Assembly: GCA_946811695.1 (NCBI GenBank)
Contig: OX328127.1
Coordinates: 43,565,396 to 43,629,395, forward strand
Reading direction: 5' to 3'
DNA: 64,000 bases
DNA from: Gonocerus acuteangulatus
Lineage: Eukaryota > Arthropoda > Insecta > Hemiptera > Coreidae
Below, one piece after another: positions 32,330 through 43,037 of this stretch. Within the stretch, counting starts at the first letter, position 1, and every line of letters starts with the position of its first letter. The notes under the pieces are model-generated. The model did not search any database. It was given only the letters and a program-made list of their open reading frames with translations, and had not been told where the DNA came from. A program made the translations under genes and the position numbers.

Positions 32330-32690
32330 ATTTATTTTATTTATTGTAAGTTCCACGACTGTGGCAATAATACATTTATTGGGACGACAGAATAAAAATC
32401 CGTTTGAGTATTAGTACAAATTGGAGTTATACAATAAAACCAGAATGTAATAAAATATTACATAATGTTATATTTTCGAATAAAAGTGTATTGATTTTAA
32501 ATGTGCAAGTAGTATTTGAATGTATGGGCTACCTTCGGTAAGTAAATCTTCGTAGTAAGATGATAGGAATTATGAAGTTGCTGCGTTGTCAACTGACAGT
32601 CTGTCAGTATATGTTTAACAGAATTCTGTTACATGCTCTTAAAGAAGGGTCTCTCCTTTCTGTCCTATAAGAAGCCTGGATAAAATCAGT
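32330..32690 (-). repeat. Decayed I-like LINE 3' fragment
   Basis: The + strand words GTATGGGCTACCTTCGG and CAACTGACAGTCTGTCAGTA correspond to GAGGGCTGCCATCTCC and GATTGACAGTCAGTTAAG in the 24442-25032 copy, in the same order. No open frame remains. Confidence 0.5.
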
Positions 32691-33289
32691 AGATAAAAAT
32701 TTAAAATATAAAAAGTAATATACATTTTTTGGATTGCATTGTATTTTTTAAATGAACAGGCAATTTATTTATTCTTCTTCCAATGAACAAACCCTTAATA
32801 TAAAGCTGTCTAGAAATGAATTTGTAAAATGTTTATTTTTTTAAATGAACTGCCATCGTCTTGAAAATTATTGGTAAGTTTTACTTCACCACGTCGAAAT
32901 TCTCAGATTATTTATATTTTATCTTGTACGATTCATTTCGTGGGATATCTTTAACCGTTATTAGAGAATTGGAAAAATATGGGATGTTGGTACTCAAAAA
33001 CGTCGTACTGATTTTAAAATATCACATATTTATCCAAACTAAGATTTATAACATTTCTTATAAAATAATGGAATTATTAAAAACAAACATACAAAAAAAA
33101 TTGAGCATTATTCGATATTTATTATATTTCAGGAATATATTGAAATCGATCGAGAAATACTAAAATATTTGCTTCAATTCATGTTTAGGCGTAAATTTTG
33201 TCAGGACTAGTGAGTCAGAGAAAACGGTTTCAGGTGTGTTGGTTTCGTTCTATTCAAAGCTCTCCATCACTTCAGACACCACAATTGTA

Positions 33290-33479
33290 TGGAATGGGGC
33301 TAAGAGTACGCAGTTCCTGCGAGTCCGCATTTTAACGCGGTTCCTCCCTTCCTCCATAGAGAGGAAACTCGCTTATGAGGTTGACCTCATAAAACAATTC
33401 GGAAGTGCCGACTAGAAAATTTCTCGTTTCAGAGCCTATAGATAACGAAAATATCCCTGGTAGTTTGTTTATACATATA

Positions 33480-33533
<54 letters not shown>

Positions 33534-33665
33534 CGCTCCCTCCCAGGCTCAAAAATGGTCCTTTTCGATGAAATTTGCTAAAAACAATCTTTCGTCTAAT
33601 TTGAAAGGTCAAGTTCGTTAACCACCAGACTCCGTCAACCGGAATAATATATTCTGAATCCTTAA
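33290..33665 (+). repeat. (TA)n-carrying repeat, copy 1
   Basis: Ordered blocks: CAGTTCCTGCGAGTC, CCTCCATAGAGAGGAAAC, TATGAGGTTGACCTCAT, GGAAGTGCCGACTAGAAAAT, a (TA)n tract (33488-33530), CTCAAAAATGG, TTCGTCTAATTTGAAAGG, GTTCGTTAACCA. The same order occurs inverted at 39980-40315 with the (TA)n at the same place. Confidence 0.85.
33488..33530. repeat. (TA)n microsatellite
   Basis: About 21 units, internal to the repeat copy at 33290-33665. Confidence 0.98.
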
Positions 33666-33675
33666 AATAATGCTT

Positions 33676-33849
33676 TTATCCAGGTTTCATAACAAATGAA
33701 AAAGGCCAATCAGGTCTCCCAGTTTCATAATTTTATATTTAAATATTATAAGTTAAAGATTATTAAGTTATTTATTAAGTTTAAGATTATTTAATTATGA
33801 AACTGGGAGACCTGATTGACCTTTTTCATTTGTTATGAAACCTGGATAA
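33676..33849. repeat. Foldback: 57-bp near-perfect arms, 60-nt loop
   Basis: Left arm 33676-33732 (TTATCCAGGTTTCATAACAA ... CTCCCAGTTTCATAATT) and right arm 33793-33849 are complementary with one or two mismatches. The loop is AT-rich. Such identity suggests a recent event. Confidence 0.92.
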
Positions 33850-34268
33850 CTAAGTGGAGGTCTCAAAGAAGTGTCAGCACTTATCAACTCTTATAAGAGT
33901 TAAGAAATCTCAGCACTCTTATTTCTTAAAGAAGCTAAAGATGCGCGATGATAAAAATATTCAACTATTTGCACAGCCATTCTTGAGGGTGCAGGCTAAT
34001 GGAGGAACAAGCTGAGTCCATTTTCGTAGGCTATTTCCTCCGTCGAACAGGGGTGTGCTACATACATATGTAGTATGCATGTTGGACTGTGTTCCTTCTC
34101 TCAATATGCAGCCTGGCCTTCGTCCATTCTATAGACTTTAATAAAACCAACGATATTTTCTTAAACATAGATTATGGCCTTTTCGCTTTAAGATGTTGAC
34201 TCGGTGACGCAATTAAGGAGCTGCTAACTTTTCATAAGGTACTTAGCACGGTTTATATATACCATTCG

Positions 34269-34270
<2 letters not shown>

Positions 34271-34313
<43 letters not shown>
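34271..34313. repeat. Poly(T) run of 43 nt
   Basis: An uninterrupted T run followed by ACGGCGCATCGACATTAGCG. Read on the - strand this is CGCTAATGTCGATGCGCCGT then poly(A), which matches the tail end of SINE A (GGCGCTAATGxxC...GTAAAAA). It is therefore the 3' end of an otherwise lost SINE A copy on the - strand. Confidence 0.9.
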
Positions 34314-34314
<1 letters not shown>

Positions 34315-34315
<1 letters not shown>

Positions 34316-34345
34316 GGCGCATCGACATTAGCGCCGCATTCCCAT
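34315..34345 (-). repeat. SINE A 3'-end fragment
   Basis: On the - strand, GGCGCTAATGTCGATGCGCCGT followed by the A run corresponds to the last part of SINE A as seen at 61450-61500. The rest of the SINE is absent. Confidence 0.6.
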
Positions 34346-34699
34346 AAATGTACCCAATTTTTGTTCGTGAAAGTATTAGACAGAAATATTTTATTAAATA
34401 ATTAAGTTTGGGTAATTTTGTATATTTTTGAGAAATTTTTGTTCGAAATTTGAATAGCTTGCTTTCCTACAAAATGGCTCTCATGCAAATTTCGATTAGA
34501 TAATGTTAAGTCAGAGAAATCAGTGCTTAACATTTCACATGAGTTAATTTCGTTTCTTCTTCTCTTTTTCCACTCGGTGCTCTTTGAATTGCATTTTAAA
34601 ATGGGCGTCTCAAATAGAAATAAAATTTTCCAATAAATTATTTTATGTTTATAGTAAGTACAGTTTTCCTTTAGTGGAATGGGTACTGACAATATATAG

Positions 34700-34701
<2 letters not shown>

Positions 34702-34753
<52 letters not shown>

Positions 34754-34870
34754 ATAAATAAATTTAAGGAAGGACAATTTGTGTATCTAGTAGGTAGGAT
34801 CGATAAAGATTTGAAGACATGATTAAAAATTCTTTGTTAAGTGCTACCTCAATTAATACATTCCATTAAA
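34702..34870 (+). repeat. (TA)n-carrying repeat, copy with right flank only
   Basis: A (TA)n tract (34702-34750) is followed by TAGTAGGTAGGATCGATAAA, GATTTGAAGACA and GCTACCTCAATTAATACATT. The same right flank follows the tract at 55986-56092 and, inverted, at 58385-58497. Confidence 0.8.
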
Positions 34871-35149
34871 AAGTGCTTAAATAGCTGAAATAAACTATCC
34901 TTATATTTTAATTACATACAAACGTTGCCTTGCTGTAAAATGTTCTCTGTTGTCAAGCACTTGCGGGAAGAGGTTATGTATAAGAATAGATACGATTCCA
35001 TTGAGAAGAGCAGTTATATGGTTTGCAAAATGTTGTTTAACCATGGAAAAACACACAGCACAAAGAAAAGGAGGATGATGAGGAGGGATTTTTTACTGTT
35101 ACTCAGCATTATAGTAGATTCTGTACAAAGGTCCCTACCGATTCGACGA

Positions 35150-35460
35150 AAGTAGAGCAATATTCGAGTCTGCTTGCTTCGAAAGGATTTCCAGAAGAAG
35201 TGGACAGCTTAGGCATTCATCGCCGGCGAAGCGGGGTTAGATGAAGCTGCGAAAGCATTTAATACTGACTCCAGAGAGCTTGGTACTTCTGCCCTAACGG
35301 CTCTGGAGAAGGGAGGATCTCATCTTATTTTTATTCAGCCGGCTCCAGCTCCAGACCGAGATATTAAAGCTGGGGGCCTTTTGGAATTGTCGCAGGTGTC
35401 TGGAAGATCCCTTCCTTCCTCTATTATTTGCTCGGCGGGGTTTTTTTTTTTTAATATCTC
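35150..35460. promoter_or_regulatory. GC-richer unique block, candidate regulatory element
   Basis: A non-repetitive stretch with raised GC (for example CATCGCCGGCGAAGCGGGG and CAGCCGGCTCCAGCTCCAG) and no coding frame. It stands out from the AT-rich intron around it. Regulatory function is inference only. Confidence 0.22.
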
Positions 35461-35689
35461 ACCATGGCAAGGATGATACGCCCTTCTTTACATCTTCCCA
35501 CACAAAACGCCACCTCAGCCTCTTTACAGATCTTCTTTACAATTCACTCTTATTTTTTTTTCAATTTTATGTCGTTACTCCAATCGCCTAATTTTTTTGT
35601 TTAGCTCTTTCCGAATTAATGTAGGTTGAAAGAATCATGAGATCTCGTAAAACATGTCTGAAATCGTAATAAATAGTCGAAAAATATCC

Positions 35690-36310
35690 GAGCGTTTCGT
35701 CCTGTGTGTCCTGGGAGCCATAAAATGAACATTTTTTTTTTTTATACCACGAGTTGAAATGACACCGGCGTGATTCTTTCACAAATTCATGTGTTTTAGA
35801 AAGTAGATGAAAGGAAAAATACAAATATTAAACAGTAATTTATATTTCGTCATGTAAATTTAAAAATATGTTTACGTTTTCAAGTAAATTAACATTATAA
35901 ATGTGTTCACACAAAAAATAATAGCAGATTTAAAATCATCTACCGAAGAACCCCTCAAATGGTAAATGTCATCGAAAACAAATAATTTTAGCCCAGTCCG
36001 AAAGAGCCTTACTGAAAACAATTGGGCCTAAATTCAATATCACGCTTTGAGATAATCTAACTTTTACGTTCTTTTGGGCTCGTCGAAAAGAAAGACCATC
36101 GTTTTTCTAACCATATAAATAATTATTACAGTATCTCAAAAGGTACTTGTAAGAAATGGTCCTCAAAATCAAAGTAAAATTTAATTTTTTTTTGCGTACA
36201 ACATTACAGAACACGTAGAAACATCTCGATTGAAAGAAAATGTTTAACTTTGAATCCTTTTTTCACTCTCCAAATTTAGTTTGAATCGGTTAAATTTTCT
36301 TTGAAATATG
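35690..36310 (-). repeat. Dispersed repeat family E, copy 2
   Basis: Inverted relative to 25215-25800. Shared blocks on + here are GAGCGTTTCGTCC, AATATGTTTACGTTTT, ATAATAGCAGATTTAAAATC and CTTGTAAGAAATGGTCCTCA. The overlapping - strand frame at 35588-35824 lies over this repeat and is not a gene. Confidence 0.65.
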
Positions 36311-36540
36311 GTCAGATTTTTTAATCAACATACGAAATTATAATGCTTTTTTTTATTTTTGGAATCTGCCCAAAATTTGAATATCGTTTTTTTATTGCGC
36401 TGAAAAAAAATCTGACATCCGTTTTTTATTCAAAAATTGTTATACATACTACACCCTATAGAAGTCAATGTTTTACAAACATAGACTAAATTACAAATAA
36501 TAAAGAAAGGCGAAAGCCAAAGTTTTGAGATAATGAATGA

Positions 36541-36825
36541 ATGAAAAGTTTTATTCTTATTCCGGGACAGAAGTCCCATAGGAATAATTTTGAAATTACA
36601 AAATAATTTTGAATTTTACATATAAACTTAAAAACTTATAAATGCTATCAGTATCAATATATAGTGTACAGCTTCAATATAGACTAGGGGTTGGGTAAAA
36701 CTTGGAGGGATAGAAGGTGGTGGAAGAGTCGGGATTTAAAAGTTTCTAGGTTGGTAGAATGGCGGACAGACAGAGGTAAGGAATTCCATAGCGAGGTGGC
36801 ACGGGCGACGAATGATTTTTCATAA
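36541..36825 (-). mobile_element. 5'-truncated CR1/L2-like LINE, 3' end only
   Basis: The complement of this stretch matches 46668-46945 almost base for base, from GAAAAATCATTCGTCGCCCG through the stop and 3' UTR (CTATATTGAAGCTGTACA) to TCCCGGAATAAGAATAAAAC. It ends in (CATT)n repeats. This proves a dispersed LINE family with short-repeat tails. Only the last 42 or so codons are present. Confidence 0.92.
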
Positions 36826-37367
36826 TGCAGTAGTTTGTGCGCCCATAGAAAATAATAATGGTCAATTATTATTATGTGGGTTAACAGAATCCAGGAATTT
36901 TAGATATTTATCAGAAGTATTAAAAAGAGAGCACCTTTGCAGATATTCTTCTTTTGCATCATCATTCATCGAACTCTTACGAAGTATAAGGAAAAAAGAT
37001 ACAATTGCAAAAATCCATATAACATTAATTTTCCTAATATATATTGTATTGGGAATATTCGAACTCAAATTGTTTTTTAAAAATGTCATAGTGGAGCACA
37101 TATAAATTAGTCATTAATTTAATTTTTGGTTGGGAAAGCATTATCTCTTTTGGACAAAATAATGGCAACTGGGTGATATCATAAGTAACTTAAATCATTT
37201 ATACGTTTCTAACTACTTAAAATTCATGGAACAATATTCGAATTATTAAAAACATTTTCCACAAAAATGTTGACTGTACTTATAAACTAATAAATAATGT
37301 CGTTAAAAATATCCTAGTTGTTCATTATTTGTTATTCGTGGAAGACAGGAAAGTAAGAAAAATAATT

Positions 37368-37438
37368 GCCTCCTGTGAGGATTGAACTCACGACCCCTGG
37401 TTTACAAGACCAGTGCTCTGCCGCTGAGCTAAAGAGGC
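37368..37438 (-). tRNA. tRNA-Thr (anticodon UGU)
   Basis: The 71-nt - strand sequence folds into a full cloverleaf: acceptor GCCTCTT with AGGAGGC (7 bp, one G-U), D arm GCTC/GAGC, anticodon stem CTGGT/ACCAG around CTTGTAA (anticodon TGT), variable GGGTC, and T arm GTGAG-TTCAATC-CTCAC. A box (TAGCTCAGCGGCAGAGC) and B box (GAGTTCAATCC) are intact. There is no intron and no encoded CCA, and a T-rich terminator follows (ATTATTTTTC). The perfect pairing and lack of a SINE body distinguish it from the SINE heads nearby. Confidence 0.95.
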
Positions 37439-37896
37439 CCGTTGCCCGAGGTCTGCCATGTTTAGTAAACCTGTTAACTTTAAATTTAGGTATCGGAAAA
37501 CTGATTTATAATGTGTGTATGAGTACATATTAAGCGTTCATTCTTAAGCGAATGAAATATTTTCTACAGGATTCCAACAAAACTTACTTTGTAAGAAGAA
37601 AGTACTCGGATTGTCCTCAACAAGGACATTGTTTATCTATTATGCATCAATAATCTTGCACTAAAATTAATTTCTGGAAGTACATATTTATTTCTGTACT
37701 ATATATATTTCTAGACCTTTTTTATTGGGCTTTTGAAGTAGGACGTGGTGCCTCCAGGTTGAATATCTCCTGCCTTGTGATAGGCCAAAAGTGAGTTTGG
37801 ATAATGTGTGTTTGGTTAGTATATATATATTATTTTTGAGGTTTCTTCGCTGGGGAGAATTATTTGTTTGTACGGCATTCTCCAGCGGTCGATGCG

Positions 37897-37897
<1 letters not shown>

Positions 37898-37960
<63 letters not shown>
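37898..37960. repeat. (TA)n microsatellite at the edge of a Tc1 element
   Basis: About 30 TA units with a TG interruption, ending 5 nt before the Tc1 terminal sequence. TA is the Tc1 target, so such tracts are ready landing sites. Confidence 0.97.
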
Positions 37961-37962
<2 letters not shown>

Positions 37963-38351
37963 TACAGTTGTATGCAAAAGTTTCCGGCCAAACGTAATTT
38001 TATGATTAAGTAATGTATAAAGGATTCAAAGTAGAAACACAAATATATCTTCGAATAGTATTTTTATTGAGCTATCGAAATGTGCAATTCAAAAATTGTA
38101 TGCAATGATGACCAATTACTTATAATAAAAACAACGTTATTGGCTTCTCCATAAGTGTCCGGCCAAGCACAAATTTTGCACTAAAAATTTAGAAAAATAA
38201 TAAATTTAACATTTCATTGATAATTAGTAGCCATTCCTTTGGAAGCTTATCACGGCGGCACACCTCTGAGGCATCGATTCCATAAGTTTGATAATACTAT
38301 CTTGACACATGAGTTTTCCACTTTTCTTGAATGTTTACCTACAAGGCAGCT

Positions 38352-39031
38352 TCATTGGCCTGGAATTTCTGTTCCTATTCTTAGTTTCAATTCTTGATAT
38401 GTATGTTCTATAGGATTCAAGTCTGGAGATAGACTCGGCCACGCTAAAACACGGATCTTTTTCTTGCTGAAAAACTCCTGAAGCAACTTAGATCGATGAT
38501 TCGGATCATTGTCATGTTCAAAAATCCATCCTCTTGGCATATTTCGACGAGCATAAGGTAGCAATTGTTCTGATAGAATATCTTTGTAGGTAGCAGCGTT
38601 CATAGTGCCTTCAATTTTAAATATTGGGCCAAGGAAATGCACCTATAGCATTATTTTGAGATCACTGTGTTTCACAGGTGGTATCTGATAGCGAGAATCA
38701 TTTCTAATTGCCCCTTGGTAGTCGTACGTATCTTCTTCCATCATTTCCAAACGACTTAGTTTTGTCTGAAAACAGTTTTTTTTTTAAAATGTACTGTTCA
38801 ACAGAATACACTGATGTATTCTTGCGAATTTTAATCTCGCCTTCTTCATTTTTTTTTTCTGACAAGAGGTTTTTGGATTCCAACTCGACCAACAAGTCCC
38901 ACTTCTGTAAGTCTGCGCCAAACAGTGCTTTGACTAATGTCAGCCAAAGGTTCTTCGAGTAATTCGCGTGCGATGATTGCAACATTCTTTGTCATGTCTG
39001 AGACAACCGTTTTCTGAATCTCTTTATCCAC
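38352..39031 (-). pseudogene. Tc1 transposase, frameshifted (DD34E)
   Basis: N-terminal part 39031-38846 (KNVAIIARELLEEPLADISQ, STVWRRLTEVGLVGR) is an HTH. A frame change leads to the middle part (FSDKTKS, DGRRYVRLPRG), and another break leads to 38642-38352. That part includes IFEHDNDPNH and WPSLSPDLNPIEHTYQELK. The first Asp of DND and the Glu of NPIE are separated by 34 residues, the Tc1 DD34E spacing. At least one stop and one frameshift interrupt it. Confidence 0.9.
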
Positions 39032-39123
39032 ACTTTATTTGTTTGTGTGTATCAATTCAATAAATTTTCGAAAGAATGATTAGCAGGCTGTGTGTATAGC
39101 AACCCAATAGACTTGGGCAGCCA

Positions 39124-39173
39124 TCTTTATTTGTTTGTTTATTGAATACATTCAGTAAACAAACAAATAAAGA
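39124..39173. repeat. Short foldback (18-bp arms, 14-nt loop)
   Basis: TCTTTATTTGTTTGTTTA at 39124-39141 faces TAAACAAACAAATAAAGA at 39156-39173. The arms are perfect. Confidence 0.9.
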
Positions 39174-39499
39174 TTCGAGGCTATTCTCGTCAGTGTTTAT
39201 ATTTTAAACTACCTGTAGTCTTCCAAGAAGCTATGATTTTCTTTTAATTATCCCAAAGGTGAAGTAAACATTAAGACCTCCGCTTCAATCAGTTTTGATC
39301 AATCAAGATGCCAAAATGCATGTCTTTAGACCTTCTTAATGTTTACATACCTTTGCGACCGATAACGTAAACAAAACGGAGAGAACAATAGCTCTTGGAA
39401 TTTGGCCGGATCCAATAGCTTTGGATTTTATGAAGAAGCGAAAAACGTTTTTTTGTTTATCACATGTTTTATCGGGGTTCATTTGCGGTATCTTGTAGA

Positions 39500-39740
39500 T
39501 TAATTAAGACGTGTACCCTATATTTGTTTCGAAATTTCTAAAAAAAAAAAAAAAAAAAAGTAGTAAGCTACTTTTAGTAAGCTTTCGATTGGTCACCTTC
39601 CACTTAGCACGATTTCCTAACCGTTTCCCAGATATTTTAGAAAATATACGAATATCTCAAAACTTTTCATGCTTGTTAATGAAATATTTTATTTCTAGTA
39701 CTTCCTTAACTCCAAACGGAACTAAAAATTTACCTATTAT
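39500..39740. repeat. Dispersed repeat family F, copy 1
   Basis: GTAAGCTTTCGATTGG, CACCTTCCACTTAGCACGAT, ATATACGAATATCTCAAAAC and CTTCCTTAACTCCAAACG recur inverted at 51150-51370. No ORF function is seen. Confidence 0.65.
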
Positions 39741-39979
39741 AGAATAGATTTGTATACATTCTCAAACGTCTGGAACAAATTTCGACTGAATCAATCATTT
39801 CTGAATACCCAAACTGAAAATTAGTTTGGAAAAGTAGGAGTTTCAATGTTTCTCGAAAACGGTTACAGATATCGCTTTAAAAATGGTTTCATTCGTTTTT
39901 CTACGTTAAGAAACCTATTAAACGAGTGCCTGGAAGCATATGAACTCGAAAACGTAAGCGCTACGATTTTTTTCGCGTA

Positions 39980-40315
39980 AATTTCGCTCCAAAAACCATC
40001 TTCCAGTGGACGGATTCTGCTGGTTAACGAACTTTTAAATTAGATGAAAGTTTTTGTACCAAATTTCGTCAAAATCGGGCCATTTTTGAACCGTCAGGAC
40101 CGCGAACAGACAAATATATATATATATATATATATATACAAATTTGAACCATCGTTATATTATTGATCTATGAGATGTGAAGCATGAAATTTTCTAGTCG
40201 GCACTTCCGGATTGTGTCATGAGGTCAACCTCATAAGCCGGTTTCCTCTCTATGGAGGGAGGGAGGAACAGCGCTAAAAGTCCAACTCGCAGGAACCTTG
40301 TCATCTTAGCGCGTT
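39980..40315 (-). repeat. (TA)n-carrying repeat, copy 2
   Basis: Inverted counterpart of 33290-33665, with the same order of blocks on both sides of the internal (TA)n (40114-40138), including GTTAACGAAC, ATTTTCTAGTCGGCACTTCC and ATGAGGTCAACCTCATAAG. The tract lengths differ between copies (about 43 against 25 bp). Confidence 0.85.
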
Positions 40316-40409
40316 TCCTTTCTTACCTCTATTGCAATTTAGAAAGCTTAGACTAGGAACAGTTAATGGTTTGTCTAAATCTTTTGTGAAAAATGTAAAC
40401 TGAAATCAC

Positions 40410-40471
40410 ATTTTTTTAGCGATCAGGGCTGCAGCCCCCTCAGCCCCCCCCCGTATATACGCCCATGCTCT
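40410..40471 (-). repeat. G/C-tract MITE fragment
   Basis: GGGCTGCAGCCCCCTCAGCC and CCCCCCGTATATACGCCCAT match the terminal part of the MITE copy at 63835. Only one end is present. Confidence 0.65.
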
Positions 40472-40632
40472 AGGGAGAGATTAGTGTGGTTAGTACTAGG
40501 ACGGTGAGGGAGGCCGAACCCAACCCACGAACGAAGACACTACATCATAAAATCATTAGTGCACTCGAGATTTGAATTCAGTTCCTCCAGAATATTAGTC
40601 CAGTTATCTACTACTGATCTAACCTCACCTCT
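40450..40632 (-). mobile_element. SINE C copy 3 (3' truncated)
   Basis: On the - strand: GAGGTGAGGTTAGATCAGTA, CTGGACTAATATTCTGGAGG, and a B-box region that still reads GAATTCAAATCTCGAG. The middle matches copies 1 and 2. The distal body is missing, replaced by the MITE fragment. Confidence 0.75.
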
Positions 40633-40655
40633 ATATACGTATATAAATATATCTA

Positions 40656-40657
<2 letters not shown>

Positions 40658-40698
<41 letters not shown>
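40658..40698. repeat. (TA)n microsatellite
   Basis: About 20 TA units, followed by ATATATACATATG-type decay to about 40735. Confidence 0.96.
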
Positions 40699-40701
<3 letters not shown>

Positions 40702-41311
40702 TATATATACATATGTGTGAGTGTATATATATATACTTGTGAACGAATTTATAATTATCAATAATTTTGTGGTCATTAGACAAAAACCATATTTAATTTG
40801 ACACATCTTTATTACTTTGCTAGTTTCGCGTTCTTTAGTCAACTCTTCAGAGGATAAAAATACTGAGTTACAGAAGATATGTAGAAAGAAACCGTCTGCA
40901 ATAAGGGCTGAGTCATAGCTGAAGGTGATGTTAAGTCATTAGATTCAGCCGTTTAAAATCGATTTAGGCCAAATCTGAACCACCATTTATTTTTGTGACC
41001 TATAGTTTTTGAAACGTGTAAATGCTTCGACAGATTGGCAAACAGAGGAAGGGGGGGGGAATGTGCTTCAACAAGAGTTTCATTTTTTTACATTAAAAAA
41101 TGCCTGCACACATTGAACCAAAAAAATTCCTCAGAGTGAAAGGATGCGCCCTCGACTGTAATCCACTGAAGAAATGTTTCCTTACAGAATAAGATGAGAG
41201 TATGTTTTTTCCTGCATGCGGATGCTACGCTTACGTCACGCCGGTTCCGGGATTACATTAGCCCTGGCCATTCCGGTCTGCGGACATCTTGGAAACATAA
41301 ATATTTAAAGC

Positions 41312-41421
41312 TAGGGATTGTTGGGGTTCAGTCATTGCTTTTTAATAAAACAACATAAAACTATTTTCACTGTAAAATGTTGTTTTATTAAGAAGCAATG
41401 ACTGAACTCCAACAATCCCTA
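41312..41421. repeat. Foldback: 45-bp arms, 20-nt loop
   Basis: Left arm 41312-41356 (TAGGGATTGTTGGGGTTCAG ... AATAAAACAACAT) faces right arm 41377-41421 with about three mismatches. Confidence 0.92.
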
Positions 41422-41939
41422 TCTTCGCATCATCAACGGTCAACGATTTCCTCTCAATAAATATTTAAATTTTAACGTAAATTTATTATTTTGAACGAAT
41501 TTAACCTATACTGGTAACAATAGATAAAGGGTTATCCTTATGTTATTAGTTTATTGACACGGGTCCTTAGAGCCCCAGTGTCAAGAAACATTATACTTTG
41601 ATTACTTTTCAATTGATGACTGACAGATTGTATGACGGGAAACGTGCTATAATAAACTGCACAAAATTATTAAGTAGCGTTAATTTTTACGATACATTAT
41701 TTAACGCAATAAAATAAAAGACATTGAAGAGACATTGGGTAGACATTGAATGTATGTATGTGTATTCAATGTCTGTCAAAAAAAACATATATGTATGTTA
41801 CATATACATACGCATGTTTTTAATACGCAAATTAAAAGCTTGTACATGACAAATAACTGCTTGCATGAGCATCGTCTATTGAATTTTAATGGGTTTTAAA
41901 AATACGAACGGACTGTTAATAACGAATTTTCCGACAGAA

Positions 41940-42330
41940 AACATGTGGAATTGCAATCGTTGATGTGCTTCACTTGGTAATTAATAACCGAGGTTGTCCG
42001 TCGGAACCGAAGGGGAAATATAAAACCATGGATTCCCCTCATATTTTCCACATCTAATAAATGATGATAATTTTATCACAATGTGAGGACCTCGATTTTC
42101 AGCGCAATTTACAAATTTTTCCCTTCCCGTTCGTTCGTGCTTGAATGTTTTAATAATTTAATATTCGCCCCTCCTCCTTCCTGCCCTTTTTGAAGGCAAT
42201 TTCAAATGAAATACTCTTTTGAAATAAAAGGGAAGTGGATTCGTTGTATTTGGGCATTTTAAACGATCGGGAACTCATTCGTGCAAACAATCAGTGGGTT
42301 AATTTCTCTTGGCATATAGCGGAGCACAAG
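41940..42330. promoter_or_regulatory. Unique block, candidate regulatory element in intron 1
   Basis: Non-repetitive sequence with several TAAT-core words (GTAATTAATAAC, GGGTTAATTT), CGTTCGTTCGTG and moderate GC. No coding frame. It could be a homeodomain-responsive enhancer, but nothing here proves it. Confidence 0.22.
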
Positions 42331-42924
42331 CGAATATTGGAGAAATTAGTTTCAAAGGAAAATTTATAATAATATTATTATATAATTATTTATACATCTT
42401 TTTTACGTATGTAATTATATTACTTATATAGTGGATTTATTTATTTTTTGTAATTACTTTATTCTCCAAATCCATTTTAACAATGTTTAGAGAAGAGTTT
42501 AACAAGGCATTTTTTTTTGTTTTATTTATACATATCACTGGACACCATAAACATTTTTAATGAAATAATACTCTCACTTATGTCAATAAATAAATATTAA
42601 TGGCAATAGCATTGAGTGGAGCTGTAATTGAGTAGAAAAATAATTAGTAATCGAAAACCCTAAAAGTCTCTGAAAATATACTTTTTTTTTTTAAATTTTC
42701 TATTTTGTTTGATTCTACCAATATTAAATATTTTTAAATATAATTAATTCAAATTAACAGATAACGAATAAATTATAAATATACCTATTCATTTATGCGC
42801 ATTTAACATTCTAACATCGAAACGCCCTTTCACGGCGCACTTTCATCAATTCGGTTTGGCCTAGGACAAATCTGTATGTAGAAGTTTGTACAAATTTTAG
42901 TCATTCCTCCTTGTATTGCATCAT

Positions 42925-43037
42925 TGGACCCGATCCGATCCGATAGCCACCGACTGTCGGAAGAAAAACAAACACATGCATCTCAATGTAGGTGTCTACA
43001 TTGCTCCCGACCCGATCCGATCCGATGGCCACCAATT
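42925..43037. repeat. Direct duplication with (GATCC) tandem core
   Basis: GACCCGATCCGATCCGATAG (about 42927) recurs as GACCCGATCCGATCCGATGG (about 43008), each followed by CCACC. The two copies are about 81 bp apart. No function seen. Confidence 0.85.

Larger units (their letters stand above)
37965..39420 (-). mobile_element. Tc1-like element with broken transposase
   Basis: The left end after TA reads CAGTTGTATGCAAAAGTTTC and then CGGCC. A second GTGTCCGGCCAAGCAC is at about 38156. On the right, TTTGGCCGGATCCAATAGC lies at about 39402. The precise right end is unsure. The - strand carries transposase remains at 38352-39031. A short palindrome sits at 39124-39173. Confidence 0.72.

Noticed and set aside
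32861..33163. 100-codon + frame rich in Ile/Lys/Tyr
   Set aside because: Composition equals random AT-rich DNA; no domain, and no neighbouring exon structure.
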